DNA of 64,000 nt from Cristatella mucedo (GCA_009760855.2 WPIO01000068.1:2052877-2116876), one strand, 5' to 3'. Shown: positions 36,826-49,396, counted from the stretch's first letter. Numbers and translations are program-made. The notes: generated by a model from the letters alone, not told the origin.

Positions 36826-36895
36826 GTTTTACGCGTGCAACTGGTGCTTTTGCGAAAAAAGGATACTTTTCAGCTTGCACACTCAAACTATTTGA
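36826..36895 (+). pseudogene. Pacifastin-like gene A2, exon 2 (frameshifted)
   Basis: Begins after AG 36824-36825 and reads FYACNWCFCEK, keeping Cys2, Cys3 and Cys4. An extra A in the run at about 36854-36860 then shifts the frame, Cys5 and Cys6 are lost, and TGA follows at 36893. Ignoring the extra base, the sequence returns to GYFSACTLKLFD and TAG, so Cys6 is also mutated. The downstream GTAAGT donor (36943) survives. Confidence 0.66.
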
Positions 36896-36942
36896 TTAGC
36901 AATGCAAAGCAGCCCAGATTAAATAGGGCCACCAGAAGGCTG

Positions 36943-38529
36943 GTAAGTTTACCAGTATCTTGCTAGAGGGAGTACTGCTTCAACCAAAACCTTTGATTTG
37001 GTGGCGACCGGGAAAGTTTCTTAAACATGTAGCAGACACTTGAATCTTGGATGGACTCTACGTAATTGTAAGGTGAAATTAATACGCAAGTCATGCAATT
37101 AATGAATTTTGTTCTTCGCTTGTGGAGGCCACCTCAACTGTCCAATTTAGTTGCTGAAAACTCGTTCTCAAAACAAAACCAGACTGCAACGGTTCGGATT
37201 CTTACGTTTAGCCGCTACAACAACTAGTCTCTCTGGTTAATAACCCTGTGCGAAAGCCCCTACATGGTCAAAATTATGTTTGTGCCTCATTTTTAAAGTG
37301 TCCATCCGGAGAGAGAGAGAGAAAGATTGCTATCGCCGTAAAATACGATCTTTTAAATGAGGCCCAACCTTTGTTATAAAAATGCAAGTGGTCGCAGAGT
37401 AACCCACTTTTATTTTACCGATATAAGAGATATAAAATACTACCCCTAAAGAGGTAAAACACTAACGCCAACAATTGTTTGTGTGAACACGAAGATATTT
37501 TCGTTAATGGCAACTCGGACAATAGTGCTCACAAATATTGTTTTCAATTCGTTTGATAGATCTCTTTGAGGTAGTTACAGGTGAGACTTCAGTAAGCTCA
37601 TCCCTAAAGAACTTTTTCTAAATATATATAATTACGCGTGACGATAAAGCTAAAATCACTTGCTAGGTTGTCCTTTACCTGATAAAGCCAATGCAAGATT
37701 GTATGCCTTACTTGCAATGCGTATTTGAGCCATACTGCTTATAAGCCAGATACTATAATTATAATTATATTATAATAATATATAATTAAATAATATATAA
37801 TTTAATAATATATAATTAAAATATAATTATATTATAATAGCCATACTGCTTATATTATATATGTGTATAAGCCAGAAGAAACTTCAGCGACGTCATGGGA
37901 TAAGCTAACAACCTGTGTGAAAGTGCGTTGAGTTTAAAGTATGAAAATCAAATAAAAGGTATGATTTGCAATAATATCGGCTCTCATCGCTCTCTGCAAA
38001 CCTCGACCATAACGATCAGCAAATGCTTGTGGACTTTACTGGAGAGCCGTGGAATTGATCAACAACTTCATCAGAAAACCTGCACGATTTAAAGTAAATG
38101 AACGCTGAGAGCTGCGATTTAAGGACCTGAGCAGTGAAAATATATTTCTACGGCGGAGATTGATGTGACAGTGTGCTATCATTATCTGAAAATATACTGT
38201 CACACATATCTTTCTCGACCTCTCTTTGAAACCTTCGCCCGCCTTGTCATCACTGGCAGAATGCCTAAGAACGATGGTTACCGACATTCCGAATGGATTG
38301 CTTTTATGACTAAGAGCAAATTTTGTAGAATCTTGCCCATAATGGTCGCGGCTTACTCCAAGCAATAAATTAGCATAGACTTCTAAATAAAAGCTTAAAA
38401 AAGCGTACCAAAGATCAGGACTGGCTGACTGTCAACGCAAATTTCTGGATCTAACTGGATTCCTAACCCTTCCTCATAGCTTTAACCAAACTCGCTTACA
38501 TTATGACATCATACTATAAAAAACGTACC
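36943..38529 (+). other. Intron 2 of A2, first part
   Basis: Colinear with 9661-11129 and carrying the AT-only expansion. The open frame present in A1 and A3 has several stops here. Confidence 0.45.
37727..37872. repeat. AT-only expansion flanked by a short duplication
   Basis: AGCCATACTGCTTATA occurs on both sides of about 90 nt made almost only of A and T (ATATAATTA-type units). Located in intron 2 of A2. Confidence 0.8.
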
Positions 38530-38760
38530 CTTAATAGAAAGCCCCCAGGGAACTATATCTTTTTCTAGGCAATTTATATTTGCTGCAAAAGAAACACCAA
38601 AGAATGGTGAGTGGTGTCATGCTTGACAAACAACGTTCATAACGTGGTTAGGGGTGACATGCACAGGGTCAGTGTGCAAGTGTGGTTAGTGGCAGCATGC
38701 ACGGTGTCAGCACTCATAAGCACATAAATAACGAATAAGAGAGACCCACTAAATACAGTC
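38530..38760 (-). mobile_element. L2-like 3' UTR fragment in intron 2 of A2
   Basis: Counterpart of 11130-11345 in the A2 segment. Confidence 0.55.
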
Positions 38761-39631
38761 ATAAATAGGTGCGTTTGTGAGAACGCATATGAATTGCATA
38801 TCGTAAATGAATTGCATATCCACACTCTAAAAGTGCCAACGACACCCATTAACCGTCGGCACATTTGCACGTAAGGCAGCTCAATACTTGGCAATATTTT
38901 TACATAGATTATTGATCTTAACGATAGACAATTTTAGTGAGTTCATTAGAAAGAAGATGCATTATGTTATATGGGAACCTGCCTGTTCCTAACTGGTGGC
39001 ACTCGGTGTGCATGGATCGTTCTTTTTATACTTACTATAGCTAAAATTGTATTTAATATGTTGTCACTAATTCATCAAGATACCTCCTTTCCGGAGAATC
39101 CTCTGGTCGAAAAAAAAGATTCAATCTTATAGCTCACTAAATACATGATTGAAGTTCGGTATCGTTATTGATAATGGTGTCAGGAATGTGTACACTATTG
39201 ATTTTGGTAACTCATTAAACGTTGACTGATTAGCCCAATCTGCTGTGTCTTGTTGCTGAATACAAAAGAAATACTTTAGACATTGCATTAGGATGCCTGC
39301 ATCTGGGGACTCGTCATGGTAACCAAGCAAATGACTCACTCTGGGTGCCCTTGGCCGTGCTGCCATGAACTACTGATATTCGAACGGCTCGACTGAGGCT
39401 TGCTGCTACGTCTCAAAATTACAGGGTCACATTTATAAATCACAGTGAGGGAATTCACGAACAGTCGGCTTGCTATGACTCAAAATGATACCGGGTGAAT
39501 ATTTTGCAGCAAAAGTACACCAGGAGGAAATATGAACAGCTAGCTATTCAGCCATTACGCCCAGGTGCCCTGTGCAGTGCCGAGTGGAGCGATAAGCTCA
39601 GCTAATATGGCGTCGTTTGTTCCTTATACAG

Positions 39632-39720
39632 CGACTTCAGATCTGCAGTGGACACACGTGCTCACAGCATTCTGTTCAACCTGGCCGCAAGCGTGTGCTC
39701 ATATTTACATTGAATAAACT
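39632..39720 (+). other. Gene A2, third exon remnant with AATAAA
   Basis: Acceptor TTATACAG (AG 39630-39631) is intact, AATAAA is at 39713-39718, and the body is colinear with 11879-11966. Two frames are open in this copy, which shows that openness here carries little weight. Confidence 0.42.
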
Positions 39721-41330
39721 TGTTTTTTATAATTTTTTTGATTATATTTTTTATAATATTATTATTTTTTATATTTTTAACACCTTTATTAACCGTGAAC
39801 ATGACATCAAAAATCTAACCAAAAAGCTAAAGCTCAAAATAATAATTGTAATGATTATAAAACGCTTGATAAAGGGCCCATAGAGAACTCGATCACTTTC
39901 AAGGTGCTTTACATTGGTAGAAACACTCCAACGATCGAATTGTTTATTGTAGTTTCTTTCAATAGTGGTACACTATTGCTAGACTTATGGAAACAGCTAT
40001 ACGCTAGATCTGCCATTTTATGAGTAACAATAATCATAATAAGAATAATGCACTTCATAAAGCACTTTCACGGAACTCCATCTCTGTCTAGGCGCTTTGC
40101 ATTTGCTGTGAAGGTAAATGCGATTGAATGGTGAGTAATATCAAGTTTTATGACCAACATGAGTTACATGGTTAGGTGCGACACGCACGGGGTCAGCATG
40201 AAAATGTGGTCAGTAACAGCATGCACAGGGTCAACATGCATTAGAACATGGAGTGATAATCATGGCTCCTGGTTTTCTGGTAAAGCTATGGTATGCCACT
40301 CGTGATATACAAAATGGCTAAGTGAGATTAAACGCCGAGGTGATGTAATAGACAGCCATTTTGCACGCGAGTCGCGATGAGTTCAGGTTCCAAGCTTGGA
40401 GCTGCAAGAAAGATGTAGTAAGCTTTAAACGATTGCGAAAGCCGATAAACCTCCGTCGCCGACTATTAGACTCTTTGATACTATGCATGATAGATTTTTA
40501 CGTTTACACGTGCACACAGATCGTTGCTATTCCGGGTTTGGAAACTAGGGGCGAATCACTGACCTTAGCCCAACTCATTTCCACCGACGACTCTTTGGCA
40601 CCTATGCCAAAGTGAAGCAGACCAATGGCATTAGTTAGGTGGTAACCGGAACTTGCACTGAATACAGGGCTGGGTTCGGAAACTGAAAATGTCATGAATA
40701 TTAAACGACATCGATTAGATTTTGTTAAAAGTTACCTTGAGAGGACGTGACAGCTAGCAATGCACCTCTATCAAAGTTTGTGCCATCTTTTGGTTGTGGA
40801 CCTGGCTTTAATTTACGACTGGCATTGGGCAAGGTGAAAGCTGCTTTGGACAAAGTCACTGAATACAAGATCATACTTTGCCTTATAAGACCTTTATTAT
40901 TTTTTTGTATATACTTCAAATGTTGGCCCAATGTTATGGTGATCATTGATGTGATATTATATATTATATATATAATATATATATTATATATGTGATATTA
41001 TGCCGAGAGCCTGTCTTCCATTAAGCCGCCAAAATGAAGATGATCTTTGCATAGCGAAACGTGGCACGAGAATGATGGGATCGTTCAATAAACTGTCATT
41101 CCATTTCCCGTGGTTAATACAGAAAAGCTTCTTGAACCAGAGCGCATAACTTGAAAATAAATGAACACAGAATGCTAAGAATGAAATTTCATAACCCATT
41201 CAGGTCAAATTTAATAGCTGACCGTTTCGTTCTGAGCGAATTCAAGGGTAAACTTGCTAAGCCTGTAAAGAAGAGCCATTGTCTTGCAATGGTAACTTAG
41301 GTTAGGAATTAGGAGTAATCACCTACTCAA
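39721..41330. other. 3'-flanking block of A2
   Basis: Colinear with 11970-13330. Starts with a T/A-only stretch (39719-39790), has LINE 3' ends at 39840-40250 and the TA microsatellite at 40953. Frames at 40361 and 40747 are not conserved. Confidence 0.45.
40953..41002. repeat. TA-rich microsatellite
   Basis: Runs of TATATAATA between two GTGATATTAT copies. Confidence 0.85.
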
Positions 41331-41574
41331 TGTCAGATTAAGTTCCCACTGAACCTAAAACGCAGACTGCTATCGCTCGCCAGGATGATTCATTTGCCCT
41401 TCCTTCAGGTCTCAGGAAGCTTTCCGTTAGACTTCCCCTCTAACATGCCGAGGGTGCCGGGCAGAAATTCAGTAAAAGGCTCTCGATACACAACTGCAAC
41501 TCCTGTGTCTCCTTGAGACGTAGTTGCAGGAATCGCACCAAAATAAGCTGGCTGGTATTTTTGAATAATCTGGG

Positions 41575-42490
41575 CCTGAAGTTAAATGATGATAAGACCG
41601 CTCTGCTGCTATTAAGACACTCTAAAGCGTGTGACTGGCTTAAAAAGCTTTGCTCTTGCAAAAGGTGATGCCATTGTGCGACCATCACAGCAAGCTCGAA
41701 ATTAAGGTTTCGTTTTCGAACGCTGCCTCAATTTTAAAAGCTTCATTCAGAAGACGGCTTCTACAGCTAGCCATCACGTCAGATACCTATCCAAGAGTAG
41801 GAGCTGTTATACCTAGTTGATTGTAAAAGGTTTAACTGGCTCCTTAGTTCTGTCTCGGCTTCATTATTGTAATTCCCTTTTAGCTGGCCTGCCAAAGAAA
41901 GCTATTAGGCCACTGCATCAGACAATGAATACGGCTGCAAGATTAGTCTTCAAGTCTCAGCAATTTGAGCACGAGTCTCCTTTGCTACAAGACCTAGGAC
42001 AGATGCCTGTTGAGCAACAGATACAGAGCAAAGTTCTTAGGCTGACCCACAAGGCCCGCCACGGCTTAGATCCATCGTACCTAGCAAAACTGCTGCATCA
42101 GTTTTAGCCTGTTGAAGCCCTCAGGTCCTGTGTGGATATTAAATCAGTGGTTAAATTTCCCGCTTAAAGACCACTGGCAACAGAAGCTTTAGCTCTGCTC
42201 GTCCTACACTTCGGAACTCGCTTCTACAATACTTAAGCAACGACAACTACTGTCCTACTGCCGACTATGGCTCATCCTTTTCAGCGGTCCTGAGCTGCTA
42301 CCTCTATCCTACTTACTAGTTCCACTGCTCTCCTAACTCGGCTATGCTTCCCAATTTCCCTCTGTTGCTTGAGAGGAAGTCTGTTGGCTATAGAAGGCGC
42401 ACCGAAAGCCGCTACGGCAGTGAGTGAGTTATACGAAACTCTCCTGCGTAACACCCACATGGTTTTTATGAATTTGCGGAGTTACACACG
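41575..42490 (+). mobile_element. LINE family 2 (3' half) in the upstream region of B2
   Basis: Counterpart of 19860-20785; includes LPKKAIRPLHQTMNTAARLV at about 41.9 kb. Confidence 0.72.
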
Positions 42491-42494
42491 GAGA

Positions 42495-42644
42495 TTCAAG
42501 ACAGGTTAGGAATCCACTGAGTAGGCTGTTCTAACCACTAATACAGTCGTTGATTGAATAACGGCAGACGATGCGAACCAGCTTACCACAGGCACTCTGT
42601 AGCATCGAGGAAGTCAGCAGCTCTGCTCATCTGTTTCATACAAG
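42495..42644 (+). promoter_or_regulatory. Proximal upstream region of B2
   Basis: Same block as 20790-20947; the TATA position reads AATAACGG. It directly follows the 3' end of a LINE family 2 copy. Confidence 0.3.
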
Positions 42645-42807
42645 TGGCTGAAGATAATGCAATCTGTGCTCGTTGTCATACTACTCTGTGCATTGCTGAC
42701 GGTGGGGCAAAGTGAGCATCAGACACCCACACACAAGCCGCCACGAGTGTCAGTCGAGCCCATCTTGTTTTCGATACTGAGAGATGGTGCCTAACACCAG
42801 GCAGGAA
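42645..42807 (+). pseudogene. Pacifastin-like gene B2, exon 1 (broken)
   Basis: The initiator position is TGG. A downstream in-frame ATG at 42657 could give MQSVLVVILLCALLTVGQS, a signal-like stretch. A 1-base deletion after SEH shifts the frame before the Lys-Arg and Cys1 region, and TAA ends it. The donor GTGAGT (42808-42813) is intact. Exon 2 lies only 647 nt downstream, which shows the ancestral intron size without LINE insertions. Confidence 0.58.
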
Positions 42808-43454
42808 GTGAGTAGCGGCCTCTATGTTGTTAACGAATCTCTGGGCACCGGGTGGTAATCCTTGCAACCATCAACTGTCGACCTGGTGCTGCCCAGGACG
42901 CGGAGCCCAGTGCGGCCAGTCAGAATTCAGTCGGTAGAAGCAGAATGAGCCGTCGTGATTGAGAAAGACGGAAATGATTGTCAGCAAGATAGAAACATTC
43001 GAACACCCAGAGTGCGAAACGTAAGGTGAATAGAAATGACAGAGAGGACGGAGAGTAAGCTCGCCAGGTACAGAAAAAGAGAAAGTGGGAGCGCTTGAGT
43101 GGGAGTCAGGCCTAGTGTGACTATGACACTTTGTGTTAGGCAATCAAATAATTGAGCAAAAATGTACAAGAAAAAGACCAGTCGGATGCAGTAGAATTAA
43201 GGTTATACGCAGACAGTTAGTGAGACAGAGAAAAAAGCTGTTCCGATTTGCGTAATACCTAATAGTCCGTGGCTAGTTTAGTGACCTTAAATATTAAAAA
43301 TATAAGGAAAGCCGTGTTTTAGAAGCAGCATGCAACTGATCTTAGCTTTGAGTATCACAAGCTGGGAATAATATTTCGATGCCTCGTTGACAGCTCTCAT
43401 AAAATATGCTGATCATTACACGTCATGGACGGCTACCGTTTCTTTAAATTGGAG

Positions 43455-43533
43455 GTTCGACGGGTGCAACTTGTGCTTTTACTGGACAGGATTCGTTGCC
43501 AATTACTATAGAAATGCTAGCATTCGCCATTAG
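43455..43533 (+). pseudogene. Pacifastin-like gene B2, exon 2 (open but cysteine-poor)
   Basis: After TTGGAG the frame reads W-FDGCNLCFYWTGFVANYY and then RNASIRH, with TAG at 43531. Cys2 and Cys3 remain. The Cys4 and Cys5 positions are Tyr and the Cys6 position is Ser. The frame is open to the same stop region as other B copies, but the fold cannot be a standard pacifastin domain. Confidence 0.55.
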
Positions 43534-43779
43534 CCAAGTCAAGAGAATCGCCTAGCAACTGCAAAGGCACACTGTGATAGTCGCTCAAGGCATCCCCAAT
43601 CAGAAGAACTGGGTCTACTAGTCCGGCCACGCCTTTGGAGTATCCTGTTAGTAGCTGTTGCGTTTAATACTAGTTCAATTTAAGGACATTTTAAATAGAG
43701 GTAGTCTGTAAAGCACAACTTTTAAAAGTCAGCTAGCAGTTTATGATAACACCTTAATTCCGAACGCACACGGTTACGG
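43534..43779. other. Region after B2 exon 2
   Basis: Nothing recognised apart from a short match to the sequence after 54026. Confidence 0.35.
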
Positions 43780-43985
43780 TCAAAAAGCGGCATCACCTAC
43801 TACACGTGAACAGTTTTCTAGTTCTGCCACAAGCTGGGGGTGTCCTAAGATCGCAGTTCTGTTATATCGGGACTCAAATCTACTCGCGTCTGTGACCTTC
43901 AGTACGCATGCTTTCAAACTCAGTAACTGACTCAACTGTTACCAAGAAATTCTCTGAATGAATGATATTATAAAAGAAGTTTAAG
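43780..43985 (-). mobile_element. LINE fragment (family 2-like)
   Basis: The reverse strand reads a degraded form of LSLNKTEMLLLGHPSL. The same piece is at 54090-54280. Confidence 0.45.
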
Positions 43986-44279
43986 ACGCACACGCATCTT
44001 ACTGCACTTCGTCCCTGTGCTAAACTTTTGGGAATTTGGAGGGCTGACAATGTGGCATCTTACCACTAATCGTATTGAGTTTTTACATTGCCCATGTTTC
44101 CTGTAATTTTGTTATGCTTGCTGCCATTGTTCATATCACTACTTTGCATTGATCATAATAATTTGCAGCACACACCTTCCGGAAAAAATTAACGATACAC
44201 GAATGCTTTGAACATCTAAGCGAGTGAAAGTCTAAGCCTTTTTCTCAAAATAATCCTATTAGAAAACATTATTGTCGTA

Positions 44280-44530
44280 GCCAACCATCCATGAGCTGAT
44301 GCCAGTCACAGGTGCAGCAAGAAAATTGAGATAATTCAATGTGCTGGATGGCTGGGATGGATCAAAGCAAACCCACAGCTTAGTTTCATCTGCATAAAAG
44401 TGAAAGCTTAGAATGTGAGTGCTACCCGCATGGGCAAGAAGGAGAGTATTAACCACGAAATGAACCGGACCAGCTAGAAGGCCACGAAAAGTATTCCTAG
44501 TTCCTTATAGGATCTTTGTTACCTTACGTC
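44280..44530 (-). mobile_element. L2-like RT fragment
   Basis: The reverse strand encodes HILSFHFYADETKLWVCFDP, with YADE replacing YADD. Flanked by blocks shared with 56800-57000. Confidence 0.6.
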
Positions 44531-44929
44531 TATGCTTGTCGTGGATGTTACTAAAGCATTGGCCAATTTAGTTGTTTTATCCCTGTCTAAACAAGTCCGA
44601 GTACCAGACTAAATTTACCTGTCAAACTAGGTACTAGCTTGCAGTCCCAAAGCAGGCTTTAATTGACTACCAGCCTTGAGCAAGGTGGGAGCTATTTAGG
44701 TGGCAGTGACCGGACGTGCTTCTTCAGGTTGCATGAGCCAATGTTTTTTGACTGCACGCCTCCGTCAAACACAGGCACATAAATGTCAAGATCGTGGATG
44801 TTATTTCCGGCCATTATAACGTTGGTGGCGGCCAGGCTTGTTTGGAAAGTGATACCCTCATTATAATTGGTCCATGTATTAGCTACATCCCTTCTTGACT
44901 TTTATAACCCACTGCTTGGTGGGTGACCG

Positions 44930-45870
44930 GTCTGTGCACTAAGGCTCTTACAGATGCTTCAAATCTCGGCAGCAATACTGGTCTGTGGCAAACGTCGCAG
45001 CTGCCACATCACGCCACTTCTCGCCAAATTGTACTAGCTCTCAGTAAAGCATGGCGTTGACTACGAAATTCCGTTATTCACTTTCAGGTTCCTTCATTAT
45101 TTGGCTGCAGCTTAATAATAATAATAATAATAATAAATCACTTGATAAAGCGCCCTCAGAGAACTTAATCTCTCTCTCTAGGCGCTTTACATTTGCAGTA
45201 AAGTGAAATGCAATTAATGGTAAGTAAAATCGTGCTTGAAAAACAAACGAAATAAATAATATGGTTAGGGGTGACATGCACAGGGTCAGCATGCAAATGT
45301 GGTTAGTGGCAGCATGCACAGTGTCAGCACGCATAAGAACATCAAGGACAAATCACAGGGACCAACAAAATGCTGTCCTAAATAGGTGTGTTTTTAGGTT
45401 CCTTTTAAATGTGGTCAGGTCAGGGGATGTTCTGACGCAGGTCGGGAGGCAGTTCCAGGCCTTGGGAGCGTATGAACTAAATGCACGGTCTCCAAAGGAT
45501 TTAAGGTTTGTTCGAGGTATTTCTAGACTGTTGGATTCCGAAAAGCGGTTGGTACCATGCTTGGCCTGCTGGGGTACTATAACTGACAGATAGGCTGGAG
45601 CCATAGAGTGAAGGGACCTAAAAGTGAGCGACAAAACCTACTTATTAGACCTACTGCCTCACCGGACGAAGTATCGTTCCACCCACTTTTCGGAATCTGT
45701 TTAACTATACCTTGTATGCATTTTAAAAGATTGTGCCTTTAGTTCCTATGCTCCCAAGGCCTGGAACTCACTCCCGACTGGCGTCAGGTCATCTCCTGAC
45801 TTGCATATGTTTAAAAAGAAACTAAGAAGGCATGTATTTAGGAAAGCTTTTCGAAGGTTCATGTGATGCG
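44930..45870 (+). mobile_element. Old plus-strand L2-like fragment, interrupted
   Basis: Counterpart of 27540-27900, split by the minus-strand insertion at 45112-45637. Confidence 0.6.
45112..45637 (-). mobile_element. Short (about 525 bp) 5'-truncated L2-like copy
   Basis: An (AAT)n tail, 3' UTR and the last 93 codons of the RT ORF. It is inserted in an older plus-strand copy of the same family (44930-45111 and 45638-45870): the interrupted host reads GCTGCAGCTTA before it and TACTTATTAG after it, matching the uninterrupted version at about 27660. Its 5' end is at the same element position as the copy at 62358-62888. Confidence 0.8.
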
Positions 45871-46149
45871 TTTTTTACGTGTTTATACGTGCTGAAATTA
45901 TGCATGCTGCCAATAATCATAGTTGCATGCTGAATTTGTGTATATCATCCCTTACTTTGGTATTGTTGTTGGTTATTGAAAAAGATTTACCACTAACGAT
46001 TCGATTATGCTTCGTTAGCAGTAACTGCAGCGTGTCTGAAAAGAGATAGAGTAGTTTGAGGGCAGTGTAAGTAGAGTTCTGTTGGTATCATTAGTTGTGG
46101 CCAAAAGTGAACCACTTTTATTTGGAATCTACAAACAGTAATGCCTTAT

Positions 46150-46722
46150 ACCCCTACTTTGCATAGGCCTTATATAACCTCTCCAGCTTGAGTTAAACTG
46201 CTGAAATGTCCTGAAGGAGGTAATCCAACGGTAGATTTTGAAAGGATGCAAAGAAGAGCCGCATGATCTCAATGGAGACCCAGACTAAGCATTGGGAGTG
46301 CCCACCTGCTGTATGCTCGATTGAGCTGCTACTGTAGCTAACGGGCAGCCGGTAATCGCTTATCAGGTTTCTTCGATTGCCTACCCCACACGACTCAGCT
46401 GGTTTTCCAATAAACCTACTCTTTGACATTTCCAGGGAACCTGAAGGAGATTCAGAGAGGGCTCTTGCAACACAACTGCAAATCCCGCAGAACTCCTACT
46501 GACTAGCTGTTAGAAGTTCATGAAAATATGCTGGCTTGTACTTTTAAAGAATCCTGGCTACATTCCCTGAGCTGGTGCAGCTGATAGTGATTGAGGTCAT
46601 GAGGTCGTAAAGATCAGGCGTAGGTGAGGAATTGAATATAAGGAAACGATGCGAACCGGCTTACCACAGGCACCTTGTAGGGTCCAGGAATTCTGCAGCT
46701 AGGCCCGAAAGCTGAATATAAT
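46150..46722 (+). promoter_or_regulatory. Upstream region of gene A3
   Basis: Homologous to 6245-6755 and 33440-33982, with TATAAG at 46637-46642. The block starts near CTCTCCAGCTTGAG, where it emerges from an older LINE-containing segment shared with 27200-28180. Confidence 0.45.
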
Positions 46723-46886
46723 ATGCTGAAGGTGACGCAATCTCTGCTTGTTGTCGTTCTACTCTGTGCATTGCTGACAGCAGCACAAAGTGATCAATCG
46801 GACGCCCAGGCACCTGCTGCCAAGAGAGTCAGTGTTGTAAAACCTCCACTCGATGTTGAGGGACGATGCATACATTCATATAAGTG
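46723..46886 (+). CDS. Pacifastin-like peptide gene A3, exon 1 (intact copy)
   Basis: The ATG opens 54 codons plus two bases, to donor GTGAGT (46887-46892). It encodes MLKVTQSLLVVVLLCALL and then TAAQS, a clear signal peptide, followed by a short Asp/Gln/Ala-rich pro-part and K34-R35. The mature region begins VSVVKPPLDVEGRC and ends IHSYK, with TG left for a Trp codon split by the intron. The cysteine in GRC is Cys1 of a pacifastin light-chain domain. The frame has no internal lesion. TATAAG lies at 46637-46642, 86 bases upstream, spaced as in A1. Intron 1 would be 2809 nt and holds a LINE and a large TA microsatellite. Confidence 0.72.
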
Positions 46887-47042
46887 GTGAGTAGGCAGCT
46901 TGTTGTTATCCATGCCAAGTAATCTGAAACGCTGGGTGGTGATCCAAAGTGTGGTGCTATATTGGCGGCTGTGCCCGTTGTGGCTAGTCGAATTTCAAAC
47001 GGCATAAACAAAATGAACCATTTTTATTAAGCAATACTTTAA

Positions 47043-47047
47043 AGGTG

Positions 47048-47133
<86 letters not shown>

Positions 47134-47216
47134 GCACACATATATATATATATATATATTTATTTATTTATTTATATCTACGTACATTTATATATGCAGA
47201 GAGAGAGAGAGAGAGT
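47043..47216. repeat. TA/CA and GA microsatellite in intron 1 of A3
   Basis: Long (TA)n tracts separated by CACACA islands, then TTTA repeats and (GA)n. A1 and A2 have only short TATA-rich versions at the same place (about 7085-7140 and 34310-34390). Confidence 0.9.
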
Positions 47217-47339
47217 ACGATCGTGAGATTGGTGTATACACAGGAGGAACGATAGAGGGAAAAAAAACTTTGGCCGGATTTTAGGCTAAGCAATTATATG
47301 AGAATAAAAATTTGGAGTGCCTGAGTGGGAGTAAGACCA

Positions 47340-49275
47340 AAAAATTTACTAGCGAATGCTGGTAGATCCGACTCCACAGATAATAACGGCTCAGCAAAAG
47401 CCGTTTTCAGCCTTTTTTACTGATACGATTATTCACATTTGTGCCTGGATAAAGACCCCTTCGAGTAAAGCAATTTCGAATCGTAATCTGTGACCTTCGT
47501 GCAAAGAGTTTCCAAGAGTTTGGCATCCTACGTCGCTACCTTACTAAGGTCAACCAAAAAAGAGCTCGTCTTCTTCAGCCCTTATGCCATCATCTATGTG
47601 GTCTTCACTAACGGACAAACTGAGACTGACATGACCGAGATGTTTCTTCTTTTTCGGTATATGGATCGTACCCCAGTCCTTTAAATCAGCAAATGTTTAA
47701 TCGGCAGCCCATGTGCAAAAAGCCTAGACTAGATGATGCCGAGTTCCTTGCACATTGTAGTTGAGGTTGCCATTTTTTCTTTCCCGTTGAAGATTATTAA
47801 AACAATCGTTTTCATGCTGCTGGTTAAACATGTTGAAAAGAATGAAACGTCGAAAAACATTTTAATTTGGGTTCAGGAGGCAGCAGGCAACTGAAACTGC
47901 ACTCTTCCGGTTTAACATTGACTATCTACGTGCCAACGACAACGTTAGCGTCTCTGCCCTAGCTCTCCAAGATCTGCGTGCTCCCTTCGACACCAGTGAT
48001 GTTAATGTTGTGCTGGCGAGATTTGGAACAACGCTTGGTCTTGCAGACGTGGAACTAGTGTGGTTTAAATCTTACCTGTCTCATCGTGTTCAATCCGTGT
48101 CGTGGGTGGTTCAGGTGTTACTCGCGAGACGAGTCACCTGAGGATTTCCTTAACGTCCGTCCTTGGTCCATTGCTGTACTCCATTTATACTCCACCTCTG
48201 GCAAAAGTGATTATTAAGGCCCGTTGATTAGGAATCACTGTTATGCTGCCGATTCTCTGCTGTATTTTTCATTTAAACCGTAGGAGCCTGCTGCAGCAAC
48301 GGATAAACTGATTTCCGGCCTTGCCAACATTCAATCGTGCATGTCTGAAAAACTCTTGAGATTACATGAAAATCAAACCGAAGAGCTGCTCATAAGAACC
48401 CTAAGATAGTGGCTGAAATAATATCTTTGGCTCTTCTAATCAGCGAAGCTGTCGTGCGACCTTAACCAAGTAGTCATACTTGAGGTATAGTTTTCAATAG
48501 CTGTATAAATTTTAAAAGCTACATTTAGAAGACTGCTTCTACACCTAATCATCACGTCCAACTCCTATCTAAGATTATGAGCTGTCTTCCACAGTGGCTT
48601 GCAAATTACTTAACGAACTTTTGAGTTCTGTCAAAGCTCGATGATTGTAAATCTCTTTGCCTGGTCTACCAACGAAAGCAGCCAGGCCACTGCAGTTGAC
48701 TATGAATATCGCGACAAAGCTTGACTTTAAGTCCCAAAGGTTTCAGCACGTGTCTCCTTTTCGAAAAGAGTTTCAATAGATGCCGCTTTAGCAACGGATA
48801 CAGAGCAACGTTCTTACGCTGACCCGCAAGGCCCGCCACGGCTTGGCTGTTTAGTTTCTAGCTAAACTGCTGCACACGTTTCAGCCCGTTCGCTCTCTCT
48901 CTGGTCCGGTGTGGACAAATAATTAGCTGCTGCATTCCTCCGCTTAAAGACCGTTGGCGACCGAACCTTTACCTCTGCAGGTCCTAGACTGTGGAACTCG
49001 CTTCAAAAGCTATTACGCAACGACGACTACTCTCCTACAGCCAACTATATCTTATCGGTTTCAGCGGCCCTAAGCTGCTCGTTGTATGCCACTCACTGCC
49101 TCGACCGTTCTCCTACCCTCAGCTATGCATCCCTCTTTCTCTTTGCTGCGTGAAACGAAGCATGTTGGCAAGCGATTTCTTACAAAAAGCCGTATAGGCA
49201 GTGAGCGTGCTATACGTAACTTGTTCTGCATAAAACCCACGTAGTCTTTATGGCTTTGTGGAGTTACAGAAAGAG
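47340..49275 (+). mobile_element. LINE family 2 in intron 1 of A3
   Basis: Same insertion point and extent as in A1 and A2, with more frameshifts. Its 3' end GGAGTTACAGAAAGAGAT is at about 49.27 kb. Confidence 0.78.
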
Positions 49276-49394
49276 ATAGTTTTGCATTACATGATGCAAC
49301 CCCGACACAGTGAGATAAGGCCGCAAGCAATCTGGAGGTATAAGGAGAAGACCAGCTTAACGTAGGTTGAGAAAATTTAACAATGAGAGAGTTA

Positions 49395-49396
49395 GT

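Noticed and set aside
47045-47284. ORF of Ile/Tyr/Thr repeats
   Set aside because: Translation of the TA/CA microsatellite.
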